NCBI GenBank assembly: GCA_009667805.1
Contig: CM019063.1
Span: 409,858,626 to 409,922,625 of the forward strand
DNA: 64,000 bases
Origin: Leptobrachium leishanense
Taxonomy: Eukaryota > Chordata > Amphibia > Anura > Megophryidae
Direction: 5' to 3'
Shown here: in pieces, positions 20,637 to 33,734 of the stretch
Layout of the letters: each line of letters opens with the position of its first letter
Position numbering within the stretch: the stretch's first letter is position 1
The notes under the pieces: model-generated
Told to the model about the DNA's origin: nothing
Databases searched by the model: none
The model's input: only the letters and a program-made list of their open reading frames with translations
Position numbers and translations under genes: made by a program

Positions 20637-22120
20637 AAAGCGATTCTCAAATTAACTTGGTTTTGGAATAATTCAATCTTCGGACAAAAACAGCTTTTAA
20701 ATTTACCAGTTTATGATTTTAAACTGATGGATTTTGTTGAGCTGAAATTTTTTAATTGTTTTTTTTATAGGAACAGATATTTATTTCAATGTATTTATTT
20801 TTAAAGGTGGACTGCAAACCGCACTTCCATTTCACATCTGTCAGAACTTGTTGGGTATTTCGATATGTTCATTCCAGTGATCATTCTTTACCTGTTATCA
20901 AGGGTTTAATAATGTGGTTTGTAAAAGCCGTGTGACTGAATCGTGTTCTATCTTGGTCCATGTTCAGTGGCAGCAGAATTTTACATTTTTATGCTAATAT
21001 ATTACACTATATATATTTAAAAATTGTGTACAGTTCCCCCCCCCCAGATTTTTTTAGTTTAATGTTAAACCCAAGTTGTCGGTCACTTGTTTTTAATGCG
21101 AACAAATATAATAAAATGTAAATTGTTATTGCAAATAAATATTTAATACTTTTTGAGTTGTGTGATAATTCGCAGCACATATTTTTAGACAGAAATAGTC
21201 CTTCATCATTGACCTCCCAAAAGTGGGAGGAGGACATGGTATCAACGTGGAAGCGCTGTAGTAGAGGCATGCAGAGATGGGACCCAACTCACTGGTGGTA
21301 GGGGGTCTTTGAAAGCAGGTATGTCATCTTGGAGTGTTGACCGAGATGAAAAGCAAATAAGAATTTAAAGTTGCAGCAATTTTATGCCTTAGCATTGCCT
21401 TCTGAACGGTAGGACAGGGACAAGGTTTCTCCAAAAGAGTCTTCTTCATAAAACTTGTACAACAACCCCCAGACTTCTGCTGCTCTGTCTGACCATGAAA
21501 CACAGCAAGACAATGTCACATGGATATATTTGTGACACTTTCTATGAACTTTAAAAATCTATACAATATTACATGGGTATTTGTGTACCAGTATTATCCT
21601 CTATGTTGTTACATCCTCGCAAAGCATAAAATGGTTTTGCGTTCAAGAAACACAAAAACCCACCTCAAATACAACCATTCCATTCACATCGAATGGCAGT
21701 GGCCATGCGGTGAAAATAAATTATTAGCTTTTTATTTCCTGTATGAATATATATATTGTGATTCAAATGCATATCTTAGTCAATATGCCCCTTAGTTTGA
21801 AAATCCTTTAAAATCTTTCAAGTCACACATTTCCTCTCGAAGCTAGCAAAAGAATATTAATGAAGACCAGACATCCTGTTTCGTTCTGATGTTACCGTTA
21901 GCAGGTGAAATAGAAAAGCGCGCAAAAACTTTGTAACGGACAGATATTTGTCCTGTCAGAAGTAATTATATTTGATATACGTTGTGGGTTGAACTGTCTA
22001 TTGGCTTGTAATCTGAGAATCTATGTACATCACATATACTACATCAGAGAGAAGATGCCTGACTAAAGGAAACTTGTTTCAGTGTCTTTTTTTATCTATC
22101 TCTCTCGCTCGAGCTGTAAC
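20637..22120. other. AT-rich intergenic DNA, no gene seen
   Basis: No exon-like or repeat-end signal was recognised. Short frames here are AT-rich and unlike known proteins. Confidence 0.6.
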
Positions 22121-22123
22121 TAA

Positions 22124-22533
22124 GGCTGGTGTCAGACGAGCGTAGTGTTCACGTCCGTGATAGCATGACAGAAAGCCCATCGGAGCCCTTTACACGAAGT
22201 ACGTCTGCACTGAACTGTGGACGCACAACGGTCGCGGCCCACGGACGCAAGGCAGGCAAGTACGTACAACCGCTAGAACGGCCACACAAAGTGCGCTGCG
22301 TCCGCATAGCTTTGTGTGTGAGTGATGGAACGTGGTCAGACGGACTGAATTTATACGTCCAGCATTTTTCACGGACATAATGGTTTTGCTTTTTCTATTT
22401 TCTCTCCTACATCCGTCAAAATATATGTCAGTGATAAACGGACTGTGTGGCCACTACTGCATCTTCCGTATGGACGTACGTCCATGTGCACGGACGTACA
22501 GTCCGTAGAAATCACGCTCGTCTGACCCTAACC
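22124..22533. mobile_element. PIF/Harbinger-like MITE, copy 3
   Basis: Ends GGCTGGTGTCAGACGAGCG and CGCTCGTCTGACCCTAACC, with TAA on both sides (22121-22123 and 22534-22536). Mirror-like CG-rich interior. Confidence 0.85.
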
Positions 22534-22829
22534 TAAATCGGGTCTACAAATGCAACGGAATCTCTTAATATCTTTGTCTTGGCATCCTGACAAGGGTTAT
22601 TTTGTTGACCCATTACAATGCAGGAGAACATATTGTGAAAAAACCAGTACATATACGTGACCAAGTGAAACAAAAACACAAAGCAAAATAACGAACGTCA
22701 CAAAAGGAGGGATCCAAATGTCAATAAGTCATAGGATGCTGACCTATGCCCAGGCCCGGACTGGGACAAAAAATAGGCCTGGGCATTTTGGACTGAGCAG
22801 CCCACCGACGATGATCCACCGCATGCTGT

Positions 22830-23935
22830 CAAAAAAAAGCCAAACAGCCACCGAACGGGGATAAAAAAAGTATTTTAGAAACTGCTATTCTTTAAAAGGC
22901 ATTTAAAACAAAAATGCGTGAAAATAATAAAAGATCATATTAAAAATATATAAAATGACCTGTTACAGAAAAAACACCATTAAAAGGGAATCAAAAATTT
23001 CACCTGAAAAATTCCTAAAAAAATAAAGGCGTTTTGCTAGACCTGAAAAGAATAAACGGTTGAATAAAAAATGGTAAAACCAATATATTTTTTTTTACAT
23101 TGAATCCTATCGGAATCGACTGTTTAAACCTGTCAAACTGAAACACCGAAAATCAGGGCATTTCACCAACATTTCAGGGCAGTTCGGCATCTCTGAATAG
23201 ATTAACCATTATTTCTCTATGGGACAATTTGACTGCCGAGAAAGATCAACGAATTGCAGCAATCTGTACCGTATTTCGGTGTCAATTCGCCAATAATTGG
23301 AGCTTGTACAGCTCTCTGAATAGCCGACCGGCCACGAAATTGCACTGTACAATGGAACTCAACAGTCGATGCAAAGTTCAGTGTTCTTTAGGGGTTATTC
23401 AAAGAGCACCGAATTGGCCACAAAATTACACCAAACGTTGAATTACGGTGCAATTTCGTGTCCATTTGGTTATTCAAAAAGCTGGCAATTAGCCAAATAT
23501 TGGTGAATTAGAAGCAAAATACGGTGCTGTTCTACGGCAGGGAAATCCTCATAGAGAATTAATGGTTAATCTATTCAGAGAATGTCGAACTGCACTGAAA
23601 TGCCCTGGTTTTCAGGGGTTTCAAACAGGTGGATCCCCTGGGTTTCAATGCAAAAAAAATACCTTTTTTTTAAAAAATATTTATTCAACCATATAGTCTT
23701 TTCATTTGCAGCAAAAAATATAATTTTTTGGAATTTTTTTAGGCTTTTTCGGACAAATACTTTTTCTGATTTAGTTTTTTTTTGAATGGCGGGTTTATTT
23801 ATAAACAGACCTTTTTATTGTTATTCATAGGACCTAATATATTATTTCCATGCATTTTCATGCAGTAGGTTGTTTTTTTTTTTTTTTAAAATCGGCTTTT
23901 TTGCGGCAGCGTAGTTCTGAGATAAAAATTAAAAT
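22830..23935. mobile_element. Two family A copies head to head
   Basis: From 23391 a plus-strand copy starts GGGGTTATTCAAAGAGCACC and runs to about 23935. The DNA before 23391, back to about 22830, is its approximate reverse complement (for example CTCTGAATAGATTAACCATT against AATGGTTAATCTATTCAGAG). The two terminal ends abut; the left copy has lost its outermost bases. Outer boundaries are approximate. Confidence 0.7.
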
Positions 23936-26900
23936 GAGCAAATTTACATTTTAAACTAAGTTTTCATGGATTCGTTTATCCATTACAGAAATATTGTTGG
24001 GATGATAGATTCTGAGCTCTAGATGGTGTCCCTTATTTAAACAATTTCAACTGGGGTCTGCATTATCAGCATACAGGCAGAAATGGCCTGTGTCAAATAC
24101 TGTAAACAAATACTAAAAATGCTCAGATCCCCTGTTTATGGGGATATGTAGTGATCACAATGGGATTATTAGTTATGCAGCTTCCATAAATACCAGCACA
24201 AAATATAAATAATATCTGTATGTGGCAGAATGCCTGTATAAGGAGATTCCGGTAAAACCTTGCATCTGTAATATACAGGGATTTTAAATCATTATAACCC
24301 ACTGACTCTTATCCCTGTACAGCAGTGAGTGATCTCAGAGCTCTTGCTGTATTCTGGCCTCTTCCTGTCTGCTGTAATGCATTTGAACTTTTTGTGAAGT
24401 TTGGGGCTTCTATTTGCAGATTGTTTTCTTTCTCTGCAGGGTGTCTGGCGTGAGATAAAACATAAGGATTTCATTTCTCCACAAGGGACACACTAATCTT
24501 GCTTTAAAAAAAGGGGTGAAAATATGCGGGATGTATATGCTAACAAGTGCTTTTCAAAGTATTACAATCGAAGAAGAATCCCAAAGTCGAGTTAACAAAG
24601 ATTAGTCTGCGGTGGCATTACTTAGTTTAGCTCAAAGTGTTTGGGAGGCTTGCATAGAAGGTGGAGGAGGAGGTGGGGTAGGAGATATTTGCCTAGATGC
24701 AAGGCGTACTATGCGGTCCCTGTGGAGGGCGGGCCTAAAAGCCGCAGGCCCCGCACCCTGCCCATAGACAAGATCAGCCCACCTACCATGCGCATATCCT
24801 GTCATTGGCTGCCGTGGGACCGCTTAGATTTAACATAGTCCCTGCAAACTTTCAGGTGTCTGTAAGAATGCTCTCCAAAAATACAAATACAGATGGTAAC
24901 CAAATGATTTGGTACCAGAGTAGTGTTAAAACGGATAAACTGGCTCAAAAAGTAGAAAATATTGCTGCGCCGCTAAAGAAATACACAAAGGCATATACTT
25001 GCAGAAACTAGACTTAGTGTAACAGCTTCTTATATAGATATCTAAACGTGGGGCTGAATACTCTGTGTAAACTGCAACCCAGGAGTAATGGGAGTAGAGC
25101 GCTGGACTGAATTTGGTTTTATATAGATACAAAACAGTGGACCTACTCCGCTGTACTAACCTTTTTATAGGGACGGATGGATTCCAGGGCCTCTCACAAC
25201 CTGTCATGGGCTTATTTTAGGCCATGGGCCTGGAGCTCTAGCTCCAACAGTCAGTGTCAGGAATGCCATTTGCCACCTGTTCTGTGTGCAAGACCTCTGC
25301 CACCTGAACAGGATACTGCTGGTAGCTATGGAACAGGTTTCAGACAGCATATAGATTTTTCTCCCTCTGCTCTATGTCCCAGATGATCTTGAGGCATCTC
25401 TCCCACCGGGCCTCATACATTGAGAGGACTATGGGTTTGCAACAGGTTGTAGAGATTTCATTTTGTGAGGACACGGAGCAGCATCAAAGATCTGAAAGTT
25501 TTGAGTGGTTGTGTGAATAACAATATAGAGGCTAAGTGTGACGGAAACGCTCTTGTCCGCCTGTCCTGCTCTCCAGCCACCCCCTCGCTGCGGTCAGGCC
25601 AGCTACTAGAAACGCGGTCCTCAACGCCTCGAGCAGCTTGACCCGCTTGTTTCTGACTGCTGGGAGACCTGGGCTGGCTGGTAGGGAATCGGTGTCAGTG
25701 CTGGGTCAAAGTTACAGCAGCTTCTGGTGATCTGCAGGCTTTCCAATATTTCTGCAGATTCGATCTCCCGCCTTGTAGACTCGATATTATGTCAGTCTTT
25801 CAGATGACCGCTCAGTGCCTTCTGATGGTGAGTGTAATGGAATAGTGCAGAGGAGTACAAACCAGCAACTATCTGCTTTACTTAGGCTTTTTACAGGAGT
25901 ATTTATACAAAATATGGGACACCGATGCATCCTCTCAGTCAACAGCTTCAGGGTAAAGCACACAATTAGCAATGTTATCATATACCATTTACATAATCCA
26001 TGGCCCCAGTGAATCAGATTGGAACAGTGTTTGCCCACAACGCTGACGCACAACTCACATTCAGATAGACACTGCACTCTTGCATAATCACACTTCAACA
26101 CAAACATTCTGCACCACTATTGGAGCCATGCAATCCTTTGTCCTTGGGACCCATGGCTGGCTTCTGCAAATGGCGTCCTGGGGAGAACGAGGCTAAACAA
26201 TAAAACAAGTCTCGGCAGCACACATGTACCTATAGTAACAAAACACATTTAAAATCACATCACACAATATAAATGAGCATAAAGTCTTTCCCAAGGCAAT
26301 TTTCTGTTTCTTTTGGGGTTTTTCGCCATGGGAACAAAAGTCTTTGGGATTGAAGTGGGGAGCGCTATGTCAGTACCATGACACTAAGGAGCACAAATAT
26401 GTAGTGATTCCATGCACGCAGCTGTGTGAGAGAAAGGAGGGAATGTGCCAGAATGGGATAATTTTCTGCATCTTTTTGTTGCCTGACTTTAAAAGAGGGG
26501 TCAGCAACCTTGGCCCTCCAGATGTTTTGGAACTACATGTCCAATATGGATCAGCAAAACTTATGAGAACATGAGCATCATGGGACATGTTTCTGAACAT
26601 CTAGACAGCCAAGGGTCTGGATCCATGGCCTAGGATGTGACGGGAAACTTGTCTTTTCAGGGGATAGTCTGAAGGTAGGGGAGCATTGAGGAAAGAGCTG
26701 GTGAGGCAGTAGCAATGATGGGAAACGGGAGGGATGCCAAAGGAAAGTGAATTGTTTTCTGTTATGAAAGGAAATCCGTAACGCACAGGCAATGGTACGG
26801 AGCAGGAGACAACTCGACAAACGATAATTTTGCTCACAGGGTAGTTTCATTACAGCTCAATACAAGTTCAATATATTCCATTTTAGGGTCTCTTTGAACG

Positions 26901-29062
26901 CGGATTGGTAGGAATTCTAAACTGACAGAAAGGGTAGAATGTGGTGCATCAGCATTGTAAAAATGAACAACCATGTGAAATGGGGAAAGTAAAATCATCA
27001 GTCAGATCTGTTGCTATTGTGAGATGGTGGTGGTAGTGGAATTAATAATCACGTGGGATTAGGCAGATGTATCATTTCGCCACACTGATTTAAAAATGCA
27101 GAAATCTCCAAATTCTCAAATGGTAAACAATACACATGTAAGAGGAAAACAAGAAAAACCACACACAGATTGAGTGCATACTTAAAAACCACTACCCAAG
27201 GAAAACATTAAAAAATTATTTTATTTAAACACAAGCATCTGTCAGAATAAATTAGAATAATTGAACGTAGACAAGTCAATGTATGCCTGAATATTATACT
27301 GTGAAAGTTTACCATATGCCATACGGTTTAATTTAGAATATGGCTGGCTGACATTGGCACCACATACAAGGAGAGATTCACCTATATTGGCAGATAAACC
27401 CATCACAGCAGGTTTAAGAGGTCTGGGTCACTGCCTATGAAAGAAATAAAAGGTCCATGCATTTCATTTATGATAAATAGCCATCAAAAAGGATTCTTCT
27501 GGCGCACAGAAAAAGGCGTGTCATGGTAATTTGTCTCAATCCCAAACCAATGGTGACATCTCTAATAGGTAATCTACTCCACCTCATTTTTAAAAACACA
27601 AGCAAGCTATTCTGCAATGCACAGATGCTTTGCCATCTTGGCATAAATAATGTTCTGATGTTGGGAAGCCTGAGCTAAAGCAAATATTAAACTATGCATA
27701 ATCCGGAAAAACAAAGACCGTAACTAACCATAGATTTAGTGTTCTAGTGTAAATTAAGGATGCAATTCATAATGCCGCCAGTGCTGTTCAGATGCACGAG
27801 GAGCATAAACCCCATATCGCAGTGCACACACCGGGTTAGGATTAGCTATAGATACATCTTAAAGCTCCTTTTCCTTTCCACTCACTGTTTTATGTATAAA
27901 CAACTGGCTTTAGAAAGGTGTATTACAATAAAAGGCACAATTGCGCGATTAGTAGAGGTAACGCCGTATCCTGATTGGCGCGAAGTTGTAGCTCTACAAA
28001 GTTAATCTAAAAAATACTGTGTGTCTGCAAATGTGTAAAATACATACCTGTGTGTAACAATTCCTAAATAAGCCATACCCACTTTTGTATTTTGGTGTAG
28101 CTGTTGATGCCTTTTCAGATTGCAATCGTACACTTGTTTGTCTATGCATTTCTTTTAAAAATCAACTCCTTCCTCGCATTTAAAAACGATATCTAACAAT
28201 AAAAAATGTTGCGTATTCAGTTGTGGCGTACAACACTAAAACTTGCTCAGAATAACCCAAAATGAAAGGCTAGACGATGAGAATGGACTGAATAATAAAC
28301 GCAGCAGGTCATAGGTATACAGAGATTAAAGGGAACAGTGCTCAATTTGAAGCCATCACCATGACATATTCCTGTCTTTTATTCCCTTTTGATCTTTACA
28401 GTGTCACAACAACACATGTCCCCCTGGTTTTCAAACCATATAACCCACATAATACAGAAATTTGACAAAGAGCACCCATGTATTGGTTTACTCTGGACCT
28501 GGAGAAGAGCTGCATCTGTGTAGGATGCTCCATATTTTGTATCAGGTTGTCTCTGACGTCTGTCAGCTAATATCCAAGATACGTTCTTCCGGGACAAGTA
28601 GAGAAAGGGTTAAATAAATGTTATGCTATAAACAGATCATATAGCACCTTTTTTCAATAGTAACTGAACATAATATTCTCTATAAGAGATGAAGGAACAT
28701 AAATATCCATACACATGTAAAATAATTGTGAGTTGCATTTACATTTTTCAGGTTCATAATATGTGATTTGCCCTCATGCGTTACGAGAGGAGTAAAACTG
28801 ACCAAACAAACCATACAGAAAGTGTGCAGTTTCATTTCTCTGATCCCATTTTAACACCTGGAGTAGTAATATGTTAAGGACACGGTGTCCTTTAAATTAG
28901 CACAACTAACACTGGCTTGTTGTACTGTACATCTATATTGTTACTAGTGCTAGCAGGAAAAGGCATGTCCTGTGTTATCTAATCCCATTTATGCTAGCCA
29001 GGTACAATACAAAGAAAAAAAAAAAATGGGACAGAGGACAATGCACAGGTCGTTGGACAAGG
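23936..29062. other. Intergenic DNA between CLGN and SCOC, mostly unassigned
   Basis: Contains the SCOC 3' UTR at its right end. Minus-strand AATAAA signals occur at about 28377-28382 and about 27219-27224; either could end the transcript. 24600-24840 and 25535-25760 are GC-richer and may be old repeat pieces. One hAT MITE fragment is at 26493-26617. No other gene seen. Confidence 0.55.
26493..26617. mobile_element. Short hAT MITE, copy 3, degraded
   Basis: GGTCAGCAACCTTGGCCCTC and AACTACATGTCC on the left and ATCATGGGACATGTTTCTGA on the right match copies 1 and 2. No clear TSD. Confidence 0.7.
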
Positions 29063-29205
29063 CTATTTCCTCTTGCTCTTTGTGTCCGTGGTTTGGAAAA
29101 CACTGGAGGCAGACATTAAGTTCTCGATGTACTGCCCTAAAACTTGGTTTTCTGACTTCAGTTTAAGGTTTTCCTCTTTGACGGCGTCCACACGTGCTGA
29201 AAGGT
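29063..29205 (-). CDS. SCOC: SCOC last coding exon
   Basis: Acceptor CCTGCAG on the minus strand, then ACCTTTCAGC. The codon for Asp is split across the junction. It encodes [20 protein letters not shown] through the basic C-terminus, stop TAG at 29065-29063. Confidence 0.97.
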
Positions 29206-32126
29206 CTGCAGGTAATGAAAATAAATATGAAATAAAGCAGCTTGGTGAGGGTTTAGCAGAGTCATAACCAAGAAAAGAAAGTCCGAGCACAATAACACTG
29301 GATGCACAGTGTACCTTCCCAGGGAGAGATCAGTCCTGGCTAGTGGCGAGACCTGGTGCCACGTCAATGAGGCCCGCTTTCATCTCCAAAACATCCACAA
29401 AGCAATAATGGCGTGCGACACAGGTAACTTCGTGCAGCAGAATAAAATACGACGTTTCAGTCCTAAAACACCTTAATCATAATCATTGTCACGACCACTA
29501 CGCGCGCTGCTGCGCAAAGACGCCGGGTTAAGCCGCTCACCATCTATCCTAGACGCAGATAATTACGCGTGCTTATCTACCCATCCCGGCCACACTTTCT
29601 CTCACAACAGGCACATAGAGCGCGATATACTGATCCCAGGATTGCAACGCAGTACAAGTCTTCTCCTGAAGCGCGTACTAACTACGTCTCCCACAATCCC
29701 TGCAGTCTCTTTTTCCTTTTCTATTAGTAACGCTGCCACCAGTCCTCATGGACACGACGTGCGTCACGACTGGAGACCCAGGGCTTAAACAACCGCACTG
29801 TCTGACGACGCAACTCGCAATTTCTTATATATAACCGAGCTTAAAGCAAATAGCAATACTCCCAATCTCTAGCGTGGACTTCATCAGCCAGAGTCAAAAC
29901 CTAAATACTTTTTTGTTTATGATCGAAAAATCACAGTGCTTTGTTACAGAAAAAATTATAACTAGAATAAAATTAATTACACACTACAGAGCAAATAAAA
30001 AAAAAAAGGGTGAACCATAGAGCAACTACTTACGAAGAGCTATTCAGTAAGCTAGCATCAATGGTCTCCTGGAGATCGAAAGAGGACTGATCTGTCCATG
30101 CTCTAAGGTACCCCAAGTGATCAGCCCCAGCACATGGCCAGTTTAAGGAATTTATACACTTCCAGATCCTTCCAGCCTCCACCCACAAATGGCCCAGTGT
30201 CCCCTTTGCTACAGCGCATGTCAATTAATCTTTAATTGCCCAAAGGTGTCCCTCTTCCCCCCAGACCCCCCTAAAAGATCAAGGATGTGCTTCCTGTCTT
30301 TGAAGATGGGGTCTAGATCTTGGTGCCCGGCTGGCTCCCAAGGTGTGATTTACTATGTCAGAGTACAAAAGAAATTCCCTTTTTACAGCTACGTGTTATA
30401 TCCTCCCCCCAGGGGAGAAAGCTAATCATTTTAACAGGTCTATCTCAACAGCTGAAATGTAATCAAAATGGTCAGACGCAAATATGAATATAACTCTATA
30501 TTTATTTATTTAATAAATGGAGGAGATATGTATAAACAGGCAGATAGAAATACAGATCTAATCTGCCACAATCATATTTTATTCTGCTGCACTATCTCCA
30601 ATAAATCCGTTGGATTACGTTCCCTGTGTCGCACGCCATTATTGATTCAAGAAAAGGCCCCTATGGACCATGCGCCAATCCAATGTGATTGGAAAGGACC
30701 TATGAAGTGGTGTAGAAGGACAGAAATCTGATCGACCAATGGAGCCATGCAACTACACAGCAGATAAGAAAGGATCTGCCACTCCAGATTTCGGCACGGT
30801 GAGGCCTTCGGAACGAGCAGTGACATCCTCAATCATTCATCCATATTTGTTCACTGGATTTTTCAGCCCACAGCCTCCCTCCTTGGCTACTTTATATTAC
30901 AAATGTAGAAGCGGCCATTAGCAAGCCTTAACATTACTGCTCACGGATTATGTCTGAGCATCACTGTCATCGTATTGTACAGTAAACCTCTTTAAATATA
31001 GATAACATAATAAAGTAGGTCTGCCAAACCCATTGGACGCACGCAGTGGTTCTTTCCTGCTATGCTGAGATGCATTGGGTTTTTTGTTATATATAGATTT
31101 GAGGAAAAACACCCACTATACAAAATGTGTGGCCTTGGAATTACATGTGTGCTGGTACCACTTCTGCAAGGAGGGAGACTATACACAGGATATTGCGCCT
31201 TTTGTATAGACAATTACTGCATGATTCAACCGAGAGCAGCGAAGAGTGGAAATAGTCATTACGGTCTTTTAAAATACAAGGGACCGATAGTAAATGTTAC
31301 TAAACTACAACATGCAAAGGCAGGACGTGACAAACTACTGTATATAATTATCTGAGTGTAAGTGTTATGCTTCTCTTTGTGATCCAAGAGTTAACCTCCC
31401 TGACGGTAATCCCGAGTGTGGCTCGGGGTTAACTGTTCGTCCGAAAGCGGTATCCCCAAGCCACACTCTGGCTGGATACTTACATGTCCTGCGCTCCCTC
31501 GCTGATCCCCTCAGTCTCCTCCAGCCACTCGCAAAGTCACACTGCCTGGTTCTCTTCTCGCGAGGAGTGAAACCAGGAAGTGTGACGTCGCGATCGGCTG
31601 CAGTGTGACTGCGGGGACAGCGAGGGAGCGAAGGACATGTAAGTATTGGCCCGAGTGTGGCTCGGGGATACCGCTTTCAGTATTGAAAGTTAACCCCCGA
31701 GCCACACTCATACCGCTAGGGGGCCAGAATAAATAGGACCGATTCTGACCTATAAAATATGTCAGAATCGGACCACCAGGCAGGTTAATGTTATACTGTA
31801 TACCTTTATGCAAAATTGGGTGTGATTCAGGAAGAAAAAGAACACAATAAATCTGATTATATACACGTGTCTCCATACCTTCTAAAGTGTGTTGTAGCTC
31901 AAGCACTTGGTTGATTAGTCTGGTCTTTTCTTCCAGTTCAACTTGATTTTCCACCTCCAGAGCTATGAAGAAAACACACATATTAACCCCGCGCCTCATA
32001 GGTATCCAGACACGTGCCTGCACTAGTATTCCTTAGAGTTTACGATGATCTCCAAACGCACACATAAAGAGAAAAAAAGTATTAGAGAAAATGAGGCCTC
32101 ATACCATCCATGTCAGAATTCATCAT
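29063..32126 (-). CDS. SCOC: Short coiled-coil protein SCOC, complete 82-residue form
   Basis: SCOC is a small coiled-coil protein that binds Golgi ARL GTPases and, with FEZ1/UVRAG-type partners, affects autophagy. Three exons join in phase: 32126-32105 (22 nt), 31962-31879 (84 nt) and 29205-29063 (143 nt), 249 nt with TAG, giving 82 residues. The protein starts [20 protein letters not shown] and ends [14 protein letters not shown]. Almost all of it is heptad-patterned coiled coil ([20 protein letters not shown] and [20 protein letters not shown]). From the second exon onward it agrees with mammalian SCOC as I know it. The tandem ATG at 32124-32126 matches the known short isoform. Longer isoforms would need upstream exons, which I could not identify. 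Confidence 0.96.
29206..31878 (-). other. SCOC intron (about 2.7 kb)
   Basis: It holds the piggyBac-type MITE at 31391-31788. A CG-rich patch at 29486-29790 may be an old LTR or repeat, but no ends could be paired. 29800-31390 shows no exon or recognisable repeat. Confidence 0.7.
31391..31788. mobile_element. piggyBac-type MITE with TTAA target duplication
   Basis: TTAA (31391-31394) is followed by CCTCCCTGACGG, and CCACCAGGCAGG precedes TTAA (31785-31788); the ends match at about 9 of 12 when inverted. The interior is a set of nested hairpins (GAGTGTGGCTCGGGG and mirror copies). No transposase. It lies in the SCOC intron. Confidence 0.85.
31879..31962 (-). CDS. SCOC: SCOC middle coding exon
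   Basis: 84 nt, minus-strand acceptor TTCATAG and donor GAAG|GTATGG. Encodes [12 protein letters not shown] and [15 protein letters not shown]. The first codon (Ala) and last codon (Asp) are shared with the neighbouring exons. Confidence 0.96.
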
Positions 32127-32156
32127 AGACGAGGAATCTTGCAGAGCCAGGCGTAA
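32105..32156 (-). CDS. SCOC: SCOC exon with the start codon
   Basis: Minus-strand acceptor AATTTGCAG precedes 32156 and the donor is GATG|GTATGAG. The start ATGATG is at 32126-32121. The 30 nt before it (32156-32127) are open in the same frame (LRLALQDSSS), so a longer isoform could read through into this start. The 5' exons are not found. Confidence 0.85.
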
Positions 32157-32390
32157 CTGCAAATTATGGAAATCTGTGCAAACAAAAAAGCAAGGTGTTA
32201 GTTTTAAATTGGAGAAATACGACAGAAAAGACAGTGTCACAAGGCAAAATGACTAATGCCCTGAGGATGAGGGGTTTGTTTCAGTGTCAAACATGGCAAA
32301 GCGGTTACATAGGAACAAATGATATAATGTTCTTCGGATTCAGCCACCGTTAAACCCTTTCGCTGGCTTGATTTTAATAGAAAGACCGTT

Positions 32391-33096
32391 ACAAAAAATC
32401 ACCGCAAAACAAGTGATCGCAAAAACAGAGCAAATGCATGCCGAAAACCGCAAAACCATCTGGATTAACCCGCCGAAGACGCCGGAAAAATCCGAGCAGG
32501 AGCCGATCACACACAGCGAAGCCTCCGGAAAAAGCCGACACCGCAGACGAGTGAAGTGAATAAATTAGCAAAACAGTTTGCTTGAATGTGTGAAAAGTGA
32601 AACGCTGTTTGCAAAGAAACTACTGAGCGAAAATGTCTGAAATTTACATATGAGGTCCAAGGAATGATAATAAAAAGGGCCGTTAAAGAAAAAATAGGTT
32701 AAAAAAAATCCAAAAAAAAATGCTTAAAATTTCCTAAAAAAAAATTTCTATAAAAGAGACTCTTTACTGCAGAATATTATAACGAACAGTTTATTAGATA
32801 TTGAATTAAAACGGGAATATTTTTAACATTGAAGCCTATGGGATTCTCCTGAATAAACCTGTCAAATGAAACCACCCAATGGCAGGGCATTTCGGGAACC
32901 TTTCACTGCTGGTTTGTGTTCTCTGAATAGCCGAAGCAGTGTTTTTTTATGGGGATTTCACTGCCCTCGAACAGGCACCGAATGTGCAGGCAATTCGCCA
33001 GGATTTGGCGTATTGCCTGCTCTCTGGATAGCCGAATGGCCAAGAAAGGTAACCGAACGCTGATTTTCAGCGTTCGGATCTCTTTGAATAACCCTG
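32391..33096 (-). mobile_element. Family A element, minus orientation, truncated
   Basis: Right end CTCTTTGAATAACCCTG at 33080-33096. Internal blocks (CAGCGTTCGG, TGCAGGCAATTCGCCAGGAT, CACTGCCCTCGAACAGGCAC) match 9334-10229 and 52711-54597 in reverse. The left end is lost near 32391, where a CACCGCAAAA block stops the match. Confidence 0.75.
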
Positions 33097-33099
33097 TAT

Positions 33100-33734
33100 A
33101 TAGCGCACCATAGGGCTTGACACAACCACAACAGGGCAAGGAGCTTGACTCCAGTTTGGGTTTACATATCTGGGCCTCCATCTATTTTAACGTCCCTCTC
33201 GTAAGCGAGTAGCAATGCCAGAATGACGCAACGGTATCTGTGTGAAGTACGTGGGGACATCCTGGATAAGCATAAAATAGGTGCACTGACTGAGCTTTCC
33301 CTAGAAGGGCTAATAAAGTTGAGCGGAGTGACGCAGGAGTCCGTAGCATCATGTGGAATAAAATAATGCAAAACCATGACAGGACTGCCAGAGGAGGACA
33401 TGATGTGCGGCAAAGCGTCTGGTCCAGGCATGAAAAAGGAGGGAGTGCAGGAATTAGAAGGCCTTACAATAGGAGAAAGACTGCACCAGGTGATGGGAAG
33501 AGTGGTCTGGACAGAAGAAACCAGCAGATCTTGGGGCCTACTCCACTCTTACAGAAAAAAATGTTGTCACGCCTGTACTCAGAGCAGCTGCAACAGCCCG
33601 GAGTAAAAACCCACAACTCCACTCTTGCTTTTAAAGTGGTCAGGATGTGAGAAGTGCCGCCCCCTCCCTCTGCCCAGATGTGGAGAAAATGATAGGTGAA
33701 GTGGAGAGGTTTCCTACACAATCTATACGGCCTC
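33100..33734. other. Unassigned stretch
   Basis: Small open frames on both strands (for example 33351-33650 + and 33162-33431 -) show no motif I recognise. Probably old repeat DNA. Confidence 0.4.

Noticed and set aside
29486..29788. CG-rich open frame in the SCOC intron, possibly a CpG-island promoter
   Set aside because: Lies within an intron 3' of the SCOC start exon, no first exon or terminal repeats found; more likely an old repeat.
33162..33650. Overlapping open frames on both strands
   Set aside because: No recognisable motif, no splice context, next to a decayed LINE.
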